This document shows positions 50,389-58,278 of a stretch of DNA of 64,000 nt, in pieces (within the stretch, counting starts at the first letter, position 1; every line of letters begins with the position of its first letter). The stretch lies in the NCBI GenBank assembly GCA_902532675.1, contig CACAIY010000004.1, positions 1 through 64,000 on the forward strand, written 5' to 3'. The notes under the pieces were generated by a model. The model had not been told where the DNA came from. It saw only the letters and a list, made by a program, of their open reading frames with translations, and made no database searches. The DNA comes from an uncultured SAR86 cluster bacterium. GTDB taxonomy: Bacteria; Pseudomonadota; Gammaproteobacteria; Magnimaribacterales; Magnimaribacteraceae. A program made the position numbers and the translations under genes.

Positions 50389-51081
50389 ATGAGCAAACAT
50401 ATCCTTATTGTTGAAGATGAAAAGGATCTATTAGATACCCTTGAATACAACTTTAAACACGCAGGTTATAAAGTTTCCACGTCCTTAGAGGGCAATAAAG
50501 CAATAAGTCTTGCTACGGGTAAGAATAATCCAGATCTAGTCATATTAGATTTAATGCTACCTGATATTTCTGGTTTAGACGTTTGCAAAGAAATAAGAAG
50601 CAACCCCGTGAGTAAAAATACACCCATATTGATGTTAACGGCCAAAGGAGAAGAGGTGGACCGTATACTTGGATTTGAACTTGGGGCTGATGACTACCTG
50701 GTTAAACCTTTCAGTCTCAGAGAATTAACACTCAGAGTAGCTGCGTTACTCAAAAGAAATGTGCCCTTAGAATCAGATGAGAATATTAAATTAGGTGATT
50801 TAAATATTGATTTAGCCGCGCACAGAGTTTTCGTTGAATCTAATGAAGTTACGTTAACGGCAAAAGAATTTGATTTATTAGTGCATTTAGCCAGACACAA
50901 TGGCCGCGTTCAAACAAGAGATTACTTATTAGAACAAATTTGGGGTTATTCCAGCGACGTAACCACAAGAACCGTAGACACACACATTAAAAGACTCAGA
51001 TCTAAAATAGGGTCTTTTGGAAATTTAATCGAAACAGTTAGATCAATTGGTTATCGATTTAACTATAATTCGGATACATGA
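50389..51081 (+). CDS. phoB: Phosphate-response regulator PhoB
   Basis: A 230-residue OmpR/PhoB-type regulator. The receiver has Asp54 (VILDLMLPD) as phosphoacceptor and Lys in LTAKGEE. The winged-helix DNA-binding domain spans about 130-228, with TRTVDTHIKRLRSKIG forming the recognition region. It activates phosphate-uptake genes when phosphorylated. Three candidate Pho boxes are in the next 3 kb. The stop overlaps phoR by 4 bases (ATGA). No Shine-Dalgarno is present. Confidence 0.92.
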   Translation: MSKHILIVEDEKDLLDTLEYNFKHAGYKVSTSLEGNKAISLATGKNNPDLVILDLMLPDISGLDVCKEIRSNPVSKNTPILMLTAKGEEVDRILGFELGADDYLVKPFSLRELTLRVAALLKRNVPLESDENIKLGDLNIDLAAHRVFVESNEVTLTAKEFDLLVHLARHNGRVQTRDYLLEQIWGYSSDVTTRTVDTHIKRLRSKIGSFGNLIETVRSIGYRFNYNSDT

Positions 51082-52154
51082 GTTTCCTAGATTTTTTTAA
51101 AAAGAAAGAAGCATCTTTTCAACAGCCAGAACCCACTAATAATAGCTCGGCAAGAGATCTATCCGGAGTTTTAGACTCCGTTGGAGTGGGTTTAATAGTC
51201 ATAGATGAAAATGACTGTTTATTGGAACTTAATGAATCCAGCATGGGCTATCTTGGACTCCCTGAGAATACCATTGGAAGTAAAGCGGTAGAGGTTATAA
51301 AAAGTGTAGATTTAATAAATCTTATCAAGCAATCAAAAGAGTCAACAAATCAAGTTGAAGAAATAAGCGGAACTCATGCAGGTGATAAGAATTTTCTAGT
51401 TAGTGCTACTTATGATGAAGAAAACCAAGAGACGCAAATTGTCATGATGGATACAACTCGCTCTAATAGATTAGAGAACGTTAGAAGAGATTTCATCACC
51501 AACTTATCTCATGAATTAAGAACACCTGTGTCGGTAATAAGAGCAAACTCAGAGTCTTTGATCGACGGAGCTCTAGAAGACGAAGAGGCAGCTAAAAAAT
51601 TCTCAACTGCTATTCTTAGAAATGCAGAAAAGTTAACGCGTTTGTTATCGGATATCTTAAATTTATCTACTCTTGAATCTGGTGAATACACACTAGATAT
51701 TCGATCAACTAATGTCACACCCATTATTAATAATGTAGTTTCTAACTTAAAAGAAGCAAATCCTTCAATAGACATCCAGGTAACAATTCAAGAAGATTTA
51801 TTGGTCACGTGCGACATTCAAGCTTTTGAACAAGTAATGACTAACTTAATTGAAAACGGAATAAAGTATGGCACTACCGATAATTCTAATACCTTATCAA
51901 TAGGTGCTAAGCCAGTAGGTCAGAAGATGAGATTTGAAATAGAAGATAAAGGTAAGGGTATTCCCCCCGAAGAAAGAAAAAGAGTTTTTGAAAGGTTTTA
52001 CAGAGTTCAAGAAAAAGAAGTTCTTGAAAACAGCGGAACGGGCTTAGGCTTATCCATAGTCAAAAATTTAGTTCATCTCATGGACGGCTCCGTAGGCAAT
52101 GAACAGGCCCATCCCACCGGAACTATTTTCTGGTTTACGTTAAATATTGATTAG
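51078..52154 (+). CDS. phoR: Sensor histidine kinase PhoR, without membrane segments
   Basis: A 358-residue PhoR-type kinase. PAS domain is about 28-125, H-box His145 (NLSHELRTP), N-box NLIENGIKYG, G1 DKGKGIP and G2 GTGLGLSIVKN. The N-terminal residues 1-25 are FLDFFKKKEASFQQPEPTNN-like, charged and not hydrophobic enough for a helix. E. coli PhoR has two membrane helices and a charged linker, so this one looks cytosolic or peripherally bound. It is the phoB partner by overlap and order. Confidence 0.88.
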   Translation: MSFLDFFKKKEASFQQPEPTNNSSARDLSGVLDSVGVGLIVIDENDCLLELNESSMGYLGLPENTIGSKAVEVIKSVDLINLIKQSKESTNQVEEISGTHAGDKNFLVSATYDEENQETQIVMMDTTRSNRLENVRRDFITNLSHELRTPVSVIRANSESLIDGALEDEEAAKKFSTAILRNAEKLTRLLSDILNLSTLESGEYTLDIRSTNVTPIINNVVSNLKEANPSIDIQVTIQEDLLVTCDIQAFEQVMTNLIENGIKYGTTDNSNTLSIGAKPVGQKMRFEIEDKGKGIPPEERKRVFERFYRVQEKEVLENSGTGLGLSIVKNLVHLMDGSVGNEQAHPTGTIFWFTLNID

Positions 52155-52170
52155 AAACAAACTACACAAA

Positions 52171-52199
52171 CGTTTCTAGCTTGAAACAAGATTGTAACA
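52171..52199 (+). promoter_or_regulatory. Candidate Pho box of the porin gene
   Basis: Three units at exact 11-base period: CGTTTCT (52171-52177), TGAAACA (52182-52188), TGTAACA (52193-52199). A -10-like TATTAT (52220-52225) begins 20 bases after the last unit. The same gap is seen in front of the DUF47 gene. Confidence 0.55.
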
Positions 52200-52244
52200 A
52201 TCTTTTTTTAATCTAAGTTTATTATCTAAAAAATTGGAGACTAA

Positions 52245-53174
52245 ATGAAACTTAGAGATTGTTTATTCATTTTTATTACATTATTTTGTTTCTGTTTAAA
52301 AGCTGAACCCACCGTGTATGGAAAACTTTGGATTTCGGTTGAATCTCAAGATACTTCATCGGGTACAGAAGTAGATATGGTTAGTAATGCTTCAAGATTG
52401 GGTGTTAAAGGCTCAATGGATTTTGGAGAAGGCTTAGAGGCCATTTACCAAGCAGAGTATGAGGTTGATCCTGTGGACGGTACCGCTGATGAAAAAAACG
52501 GAAGGACCTTCAAACAAAGAAATAGTTTTATTGGCATAAAAGGGTCTTATGGAACTTTATTTCTGGGCACACACGATACAGCCATGAAGAGATCTATAGC
52601 AAAAATTGATCTTTTTAATGATCTCGCAGGTGATATTAAAAATATCTTGCAAGGCGAGAATAGGATGAGTGATTTTATCAGTTATACAACTCCTACTTTA
52701 GGAGACGGATTTTCAGCAACTTTTAATGCTATTAAGGGAACTAAAGATGAAGAAGATAATAGTATTGGAGATTCCACTTCTATATCTCTAAATTATAAAA
52801 CTAAATCTTTCTACGCAGCCATTGCTTTTGATTCAGAGCTAAAAGGCTACGATACGACCAGGATGTCTATTCAAGTGCCTTTTAATAGAACTCAGATAGG
52901 TATTATTTATCAAGATACAGAGAAATTAAGCTCTGGCTTAGAAGAAGATGGTTATGTTTTAAGTCTTTCTCAAAAGGTGGGAGAAAAAGGACTGTTTAAA
53001 ATTCAGTTAGCGGAATCAGATATGAAAATGGGTTCCGGTAAACAAACTTCTATTGGTTACGACTATAAATTAAGTAAAAAGGCAAAAGCCTTTATCTTTT
53101 ATACAGACCTTTCCGGAGATACTCTTTCTAAAGAAAAAGAAATAACGGCTCTTGGATTTGAGTATAAGTTTTAA
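52245..53174 (+). CDS. Outer-membrane porin (general Gram-negative type)
   Basis: A 309-residue beta-barrel porin with a signal peptide (residues 1-20, cleavage near LKA/EPTVYG). It opens with TVYGKLWISVES and NASRLGVKGS, and runs through alternating strands to a terminal Phe (GFEYKF), the outer-membrane insertion signal. The family is the OmpC-like porin_4 group. Expression from a Pho box and position between phoR and the Pit genes suggest a phosphate-starvation porin like PhoE/OprP, but no anion-binding lysine cluster can be shown here. Confidence 0.87.
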   Translation: MKLRDCLFIFITLFCFCLKAEPTVYGKLWISVESQDTSSGTEVDMVSNASRLGVKGSMDFGEGLEAIYQAEYEVDPVDGTADEKNGRTFKQRNSFIGIKGSYGTLFLGTHDTAMKRSIAKIDLFNDLAGDIKNILQGENRMSDFISYTTPTLGDGFSATFNAIKGTKDEEDNSIGDSTSISLNYKTKSFYAAIAFDSELKGYDTTRMSIQVPFNRTQIGIIYQDTEKLSSGLEEDGYVLSLSQKVGEKGLFKIQLAESDMKMGSGKQTSIGYDYKLSKKAKAFIFYTDLSGDTLSKEKEITALGFEYKF

Positions 53175-53178
53175 TAAC

Positions 53179-53207
53179 TGTTACTAAGACGTAACAAAGT
53201 TGTAACA
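53179..53207 (+). promoter_or_regulatory. Candidate Pho box of the DUF47-pit operon
   Basis: Three units at 11-base period: TGTTACT (53179-53185), CGTAACA (53190-53196), TGTAACA (53201-53207), with spacers AAGA and AAGT. A -10-like TAAAAT (53228-53233) begins 20 bases after the last unit, as for the porin gene. This is the clearest of the three sites. Confidence 0.6.
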
Positions 53208-53255
53208 AGTTTTATTAATTTAAAGGATAAAATATAACAAAAAGAGAGGAGCAAA

Positions 53256-53933
53256 ATGGCATCTAGAGGTTTTAGCGATATTATAAAAAAGTCACCATTT
53301 GGGCCGATAAAAGCTCATATGGAAGTCTCCAAGAAAAGTACTGAAGAGTTAATTAACTTTTTAGAATCAGCTGTTAATTCTGATTGGAATAAAGCAACTG
53401 ATTCTAGAAAAGTAATTTCACAATTAGAAAACGAAGCTGATGTTTTAAAAGCAGAAACTAGAAGCTTGCTAACAAAGAGTTTATTTTTGGCCGTTCCTAG
53501 AGAAGACATTCTAGATTTAATTAAATTAGCCGATGATATACCTAACACCGTTAAAGATATTTCTGGATTAATGATAGGGCGTCAAATGGAAATCCCTGCC
53601 GAAATATCCACTTCATTCATGCTTTTTGCAAAAGAGGCAGCCGCTATCACGGATGCAGCCGGTGAAGCTGTTGATCACATAGATGAACTTTTTCAATTTT
53701 CTTTTGGTGGAAATGCTGCAATTAAGATGAAAGAGCTTATAGAAAAACTAGACTCCCTTGAAAATACTAATGATCAATCTGAGATTACTCTAAGGCAGGA
53801 ATTATTTGCAATTGAAAAGGATCTTCCTCCAGTTAATGTTATGTTTTTATATAACGTTATCAATAAGATAGGAGAATTATCTGATAGAGCAGAACAAGTT
53901 GGGCATCGTATCTCATTAATCGCATCTAGATAG
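53256..53933 (+). CDS. DUF47 (TIGR00153) PhoU-like accessory protein
   Basis: A 225-residue all-helical protein of the DUF47/TIGR00153 family, usually encoded next to Pit phosphate permeases and resembling PhoU. Typical features are SPFGPIKAHMEVS, ADDIPNTVKDISG and NKIGELSDRAEQVGHRI. It probably modulates the permease or phosphate signalling. AGAGAGGAG precedes the ATG, and pit begins 8 bases after its stop. Confidence 0.87.
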   Translation: MASRGFSDIIKKSPFGPIKAHMEVSKKSTEELINFLESAVNSDWNKATDSRKVISQLENEADVLKAETRSLLTKSLFLAVPREDILDLIKLADDIPNTVKDISGLMIGRQMEIPAEISTSFMLFAKEAAAITDAAGEAVDHIDELFQFSFGGNAAIKMKELIEKLDSLENTNDQSEITLRQELFAIEKDLPPVNVMFLYNVINKIGELSDRAEQVGHRISLIASR

Positions 53934-53941
53934 GAGAAAAA

Positions 53942-55207
53942 ATGGAAACTATTATCTTATATGGACCTTATTTACTGATTTCAGGATGTGTTTTTGGTTT
54001 CTTTATGGCCTGGGGCATAGGAGCTAATGATGTAGCAAACGCCATGGGAACGTCAGTTGGTGCTAGGGCATTAACTCTAGCTCAAGCCATTTTAGTGGCT
54101 TGTATATTTGAGTTTGCGGGTGCTTATCTGGCTGGTGGAGAAGTAACTTCAACTATAAGAAAAGGGATTATTGACCCAAGCTTGCTTCAAGATACTCCTG
54201 ATTTATTGGTTTTTGGTATGTTAGCTGCACTCTTGGCAGCTGGAACATGGCTTTTAATAGCTTCTTCTAGAGGATGGCCAGTTTCTACCACTCACTCCAT
54301 TGTAGGAGCGATTGTTGGTTTTGCAGCTGTAGGCATAAGTGTCGATGCCGTTAGCTGGTCTAAAGTAGGATCTATAGTTTCAAGTTGGGTTGTATCCCCA
54401 TTAATGTCGGGAACCATTGCATTTTTAATATTCCTCTCCGTACAAAAATTGATATTAAGTACTGATAAGCCCTTTGAAAATGCAAAGAAATACGTACCAG
54501 GGTATATGTTCTTGGTTGGCTTTGTTATCTCAATGGTCACTTTACTAAAAGGACTTAAGCACATTGGCTTACCACTTACATTTGCAGAGAGTTTGACCTA
54601 TTCAATTGTAATAGGAATTGTTATCTCTTTGATTGGTTCTTACTTTCTTAGAAAGATCGACAACACCTCACAAACAAGAGGCGATGTTGTTTTTGATGGA
54701 GTAGAGAAAGTATTTGCTGTACTGATGGTATTTACAGCTTGTGCCATGGCTTTCGCTCATGGTTCCAATGATGTAGCTAATGCTGTGGGTCCTTTGGCGG
54801 CTATTGCTAGTGTGGTTCAATCTGGAGGTGAAATAGCTGCAAAGTCAGCCATGCCTTGGTGGATACTATTATTAGGTGCTGGAGGAATTGTCGCTGGTCT
54901 AGCAACCTTAGGTTATAAAGTAATTGAGACCGTGGGAAGAAATATTACTGAATTGACTCCAAGTAGAGGTTTTGCTGCTGAATTAGCCGCAGCCACGACC
55001 GTTGTATTAGCTTCTGGTACTGGATTGCCTATTTCAACCACTCACACTCTTGTAGGAGCTGTTTTAGGTGTTGGATTAGCGAGAGGTATAGCAGCTATTG
55101 ATTTTTCAGTCGTTGGACGAATCATAGTCTCTTGGGTAGTAACTTTGCCTGTTGGTGCAGGACTATCAATACTATTTTTCTTTACCCTTAAAGGCATATT
55201 TGGTTAG
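53942..55207 (+). CDS. pit: Low-affinity inorganic phosphate permease (Pit family)
   Basis: A 421-residue Pit-family transporter with about ten to twelve membrane helices. Each half carries the signature repeat: GANDVANAMGTSVGAR near residue 27 and HGSNDVANAVGP in the second half, and STTHS/STTHT repeats follow. It imports phosphate, probably as a metal-phosphate complex driven by protons or sodium. Placed downstream of the Pho box and the DUF47 gene. Confidence 0.92.
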   Translation: METIILYGPYLLISGCVFGFFMAWGIGANDVANAMGTSVGARALTLAQAILVACIFEFAGAYLAGGEVTSTIRKGIIDPSLLQDTPDLLVFGMLAALLAAGTWLLIASSRGWPVSTTHSIVGAIVGFAAVGISVDAVSWSKVGSIVSSWVVSPLMSGTIAFLIFLSVQKLILSTDKPFENAKKYVPGYMFLVGFVISMVTLLKGLKHIGLPLTFAESLTYSIVIGIVISLIGSYFLRKIDNTSQTRGDVVFDGVEKVFAVLMVFTACAMAFAHGSNDVANAVGPLAAIASVVQSGGEIAAKSAMPWWILLLGAGGIVAGLATLGYKVIETVGRNITELTPSRGFAAELAAATTVVLASGTGLPISTTHTLVGAVLGVGLARGIAAIDFSVVGRIIVSWVVTLPVGAGLSILFFFTLKGIFG

Positions 55208-55255
55208 AACTATATTTTTATAGATTTACGTAACCAATTATAAGAATATGTCTAT

Positions 55256-55840
55256 ATGTGTGGGCGTTTTACTTTACGCAATGTAGATACTTTAAAGTCT
55301 AAATACGGAGAAATAGATTTTGAACCAAGTTATAACCTTGCTCCTGGAAACTCGATTTTGATGCTTACGGATCAACTAAAATCTATAAATTGGTCTTTTA
55401 CTCCTTATTGGGCAGATAAACCTTTTAATTTAATCAATGCAAGATCAGAAACCCTCAACTCCAAACCTTCTTTTGAAAATTCTAATAGATGCTTAATTCC
55501 TGCTGATGGCTGGTATGAATGGAAATCTGAAGGAGATGAAAAAATACCTTACTTTCATCACGCCGATGGTGATGTTTTCTTTTTTGCAGGCGTGTATGGA
55601 GGTTATAGAGGAAAACTGGGATGCGCTATTGTTACGATGGAAGCACTTGAGACCACTAAAGAAATACATGAAAGAATGCCCCTTATAGTTGCCAGGTCAC
55701 ATTTTAAGGAGTGGCTGGAAGGAAGCGAAAGCAATAGTTTTGATGAGTTAATGGTTAAATCCATTAAACATCATCGCGTTTCGACACATGTAAACAATCC
55801 TACGAATAACGATCCTAAATGCATTTTTCCTACTAGTTAA
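55256..55840 (+). CDS. SOS-response-associated peptidase/HMCES-like (YedK)
   Basis: A 194-residue SRAP-domain protein. Cys2 (MCGRFTL) is the residue that forms a thiazolidine link to abasic sites in single-stranded DNA. NARSET and ERMPLI carry the conserved Asn/Arg and Glu, and KHHRVSTHVNN the His. It protects abasic sites during replication. Length is a little shorter than E. coli YedK (about 220). Confidence 0.9.
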   Translation: MCGRFTLRNVDTLKSKYGEIDFEPSYNLAPGNSILMLTDQLKSINWSFTPYWADKPFNLINARSETLNSKPSFENSNRCLIPADGWYEWKSEGDEKIPYFHHADGDVFFFAGVYGGYRGKLGCAIVTMEALETTKEIHERMPLIVARSHFKEWLEGSESNSFDELMVKSIKHHRVSTHVNNPTNNDPKCIFPTS

Positions 55841-55842
55841 TA

Positions 55843-56499
55843 ATGCCAAAACTTAAAGAATTGCTAAGCGAATTCACAGGAACTTGTTTCTTGTTAATGA
55901 TAGTGGTTGGTTCTGGAATAATGGGCCAAAATCTTTCAGAACAAAACATATTAATTTTATTAGGCAATACCATTGCAACCGGAACAGGTTTGATGGTTCT
56001 AATTTGGATTTTTATGCAATCGTCTGGTTCGCATTTTAATCCAGCCGTATCGTTTATATTTTATTTATCTAAAGAAATAACTTCACTACAATTAACTTCG
56101 TACATACTTGTGCAAATCATAGGAGCTTTAACTGGCGTAGTTTTGGCTCATTACATGTTTAATTTAGATTTATTCCAACTGTCAGGTAATTACAGGTCAG
56201 GTATAAATATATATTTTGCAGAATCAGTGGCTACCTTTGGATTAATATTAACAATCCTAAGAGTTAAAGAATTAAATCAGTTCTTGGTTGCACCAGCAGT
56301 GGGCTTGTACATTACAGCAGGGTATTGGTTCACATCTTCTACTTCTTTTGCTAATCCGGCAGTTACTATAGCTAGATCTTTTACTGATACCTTTACAGGT
56401 ATTAATCTAGACAATGTGATCTTTTTTATAGCATTCCAATTTATTGGAGCGACATTAGCTTTGGGTCTTAATAAACTGATTGAAGAATCTAAAACTTAG
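55843..56499 (+). CDS. Aquaporin/MIP-family channel
   Basis: A 218-residue MIP-family channel with six membrane helices and both half-helices: NPA at 66-68 (HFNPAVSF) and NPA at 171-173 (FANPAVTIARS). The Arg that normally follows the second NPA in water channels is replaced by Val174, with Arg four positions on. This pattern occurs in a bacterial MIP subgroup of uncertain substrate. It follows the SRAP gene by 2 bases and its stop overlaps the convergent tetR by 4 bases. Confidence 0.85.
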   Translation: MPKLKELLSEFTGTCFLLMIVVGSGIMGQNLSEQNILILLGNTIATGTGLMVLIWIFMQSSGSHFNPAVSFIFYLSKEITSLQLTSYILVQIIGALTGVVLAHYMFNLDLFQLSGNYRSGINIYFAESVATFGLILTILRVKELNQFLVAPAVGLYITAGYWFTSSTSFANPAVTIARSFTDTFTGINLDNVIFFIAFQFIGATLALGLNKLIEESKT

Positions 56500-57053
56500 T
56501 TTGATAAATAAGATAGACAGGCTCTTTTAGATTCACCTAAAAAGGCTGGACTTATACTTTTCTCAGATTTAAATCCACTATAGAGAGAAGATAAAAACAT
56601 CTGGGTGGCTATTTGATTTTTAATGGGCTTGGTGTCGGGAGAAAGTTTTGAGATTTCTTCAGTAATTGCACTGCTTAATAAATCCTCTGCAAACTTGGTA
56701 AAAAGAACTTCAGAAATTTCTTTATTTTGATTTATGTAAATAGCAGCAACATCAATAATAATTTTGTAGTGCTCCGATACATTTGAATAATTAACGTTTT
56801 CTAGATTCTTTTTAATCAAGTTTATTAATTTCAAACAATGTTTTTCTGACAAAGCATCAACTATGGATTCATTACTTGGAAAGAATTTATAAATGGAAGG
56901 TCTTTTCATGCCAGAAATTTTAGCTACGTCTTGTATGGTAAGAGAATAGCTTGATTCTGACTTCAGTATGTATTCTGCCGTTTCGAGAACTTTTTCAAAC
57001 CGTTTTATGCTTCTCTTTTGTTGAGGTTTTATTATTTCTGAAGAAGATTCCAT
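56496..57053 (-). CDS. TetR-family transcriptional regulator
   Basis: A 185-residue TetR-type repressor. The N-terminal helix-turn-helix is LTIQDVAKISGMKRPSIYKFFPS (about residues 39-61); the rest is a helical ligand domain with no recognisable specificity. It is divergent from the MFS-aminotransferase operon, with an imperfect palindrome in the 73-base gap, so it probably represses that operon and itself. Confidence 0.87.
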   Translation of the reverse strand: MESSSEIIKPQQKRSIKRFEKVLETAEYILKSESSYSLTIQDVAKISGMKRPSIYKFFPSNESIVDALSEKHCLKLINLIKKNLENVNYSNVSEHYKIIIDVAAIYINQNKEISEVLFTKFAEDLLSSAITEEISKLSPDTKPIKNQIATQMFLSSLYSGFKSEKSISPAFLGESKRACLSYLSN

Positions 57054-57061
57054 TTTATAAG

Positions 57062-57083
57062 TTAATCAGCCAATTCTGATAAA
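57062..57083. promoter_or_regulatory. Candidate TetR operator
   Basis: Arms TTAATCAG and CTGATAAA surround CCAATT, pairing at 7 of 8 arm positions. It lies between the divergent tetR and MFS genes and overlaps a possible -35 (TTCTGA 57074-57079) spaced 17 bases from TATAAG (57097-57102). Confidence 0.45.
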
Positions 57084-57126
57084 TGACTATATACTTTATA
57101 AGCCAGGTACTACAGAAAAAATTGGA

Positions 57127-58263
57127 ATGAAAATTAAGGGATATTTGAATCTATTCTCAGGCATGGTCATGTTAGAGCTTGGTAACTTGTCTTCGACGTT
57201 AGCACCTTTCAATGTAGGAGTTATCTCAGATGGCTTTTTAGCCTCATCTCAAGACGCAGGTCTTGTTGTATCTTTAGAACTTTTTTTTGCGGCTATCGGT
57301 GCGCTTTTTTTTGGAGCTTCGAATTTCAAGGGTCAGAAATTGGCATTTTTAGGATGTTTTGTAGTCGTTGTTTGCTATTACTTGGGCTCTCTTTCAACTA
57401 GCGTATCTGAAATATTTTTTATCAAGTCCTTTTCAGGGTTAGGTTGTGGAATGTTAATAGCTAGCGGACATTCTATTTTGGCTGCTTCCAAAGAGCCCAA
57501 TAGAACTTATGCGATGTTTACGGTTTTCGCTTCTTGCACTGGAGCGACATTAGTTTATTTTTCAAGCATTTGGATAGAGGAGGGAGGTTATGTTCAGTTC
57601 TTTACTAACTTTGTTTTTATATATGCAACTCTTTCTATATCTTTTTTCTTGGCCACGAAACCAGATTTATCTTTAACTAGCGAATCTAATGACGGTAAGA
57701 ATTCAAAATTTTATATATTTGCTTGTCTTATTCTTGCCGTCCTCTTTTTTGAAGTTCCTTCTAGCGGTATCTGGGCCTTCATGGAAAGATTTGGTGTTGA
57801 AGATTTAGGAATGAATGTTTCCCGTGTCGGTGAAGTCATATCTATATCAATAATATTTAGTTTGATTGGGCCATTATTTGTAGGTTTGGTGGGAAATAGG
57901 CTTGGCAGAAAAATTCCTATCTTAGTGTGTCTGTTTTTATCTAGTTTTTGTATTTACTTTATATTTGGAGTTGCCACGGTCGAGACGTTTTATTACGGAA
58001 ATATAACTTGGAATATTATTTTTACGATAATGGTTATCTTTATTCTCGGCGCTTCAGCAGATATAGATCCATCTGGCAAATTAGGATCATGGCTAAACGC
58101 CTGTATGCTTCTTAGTGCTTCTATTTCGCCGGCTGTATTTGGATGGATTTTATTGGACCAAAGTTTATCTGAGATCTACCCTTATTTAATGTTCTTTTTA
58201 CTAGCAGCTTTTGTGTGTATTTTTATTACAAAAAGAGAGTTAGAACCAATTGATAAAGTATAA
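57127..58263 (+). CDS. MFS transporter
   Basis: A 378-residue major facilitator carrier with about twelve membrane helices, rather short for the family. The loop motif between helices 8 and 9 (GNRLGRKIPILV) is the usual basic one. It leads a run of six same-strand genes with gaps of 15, 10, -1, -20 and 16 bases, ending at 63533. Substrate might be the amine or amino acid used by the aminotransferase that follows, but this is inference. Confidence 0.85.
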   Translation: MKIKGYLNLFSGMVMLELGNLSSTLAPFNVGVISDGFLASSQDAGLVVSLELFFAAIGALFFGASNFKGQKLAFLGCFVVVVCYYLGSLSTSVSEIFFIKSFSGLGCGMLIASGHSILAASKEPNRTYAMFTVFASCTGATLVYFSSIWIEEGGYVQFFTNFVFIYATLSISFFLATKPDLSLTSESNDGKNSKFYIFACLILAVLFFEVPSSGIWAFMERFGVEDLGMNVSRVGEVISISIIFSLIGPLFVGLVGNRLGRKIPILVCLFLSSFCIYFIFGVATVETFYYGNITWNIIFTIMVIFILGASADIDPSGKLGSWLNACMLLSASISPAVFGWILLDQSLSEIYPYLMFFLLAAFVCIFITKRELEPIDKV

Positions 58264-58278
58264 TAAGGCCAAAAAATT

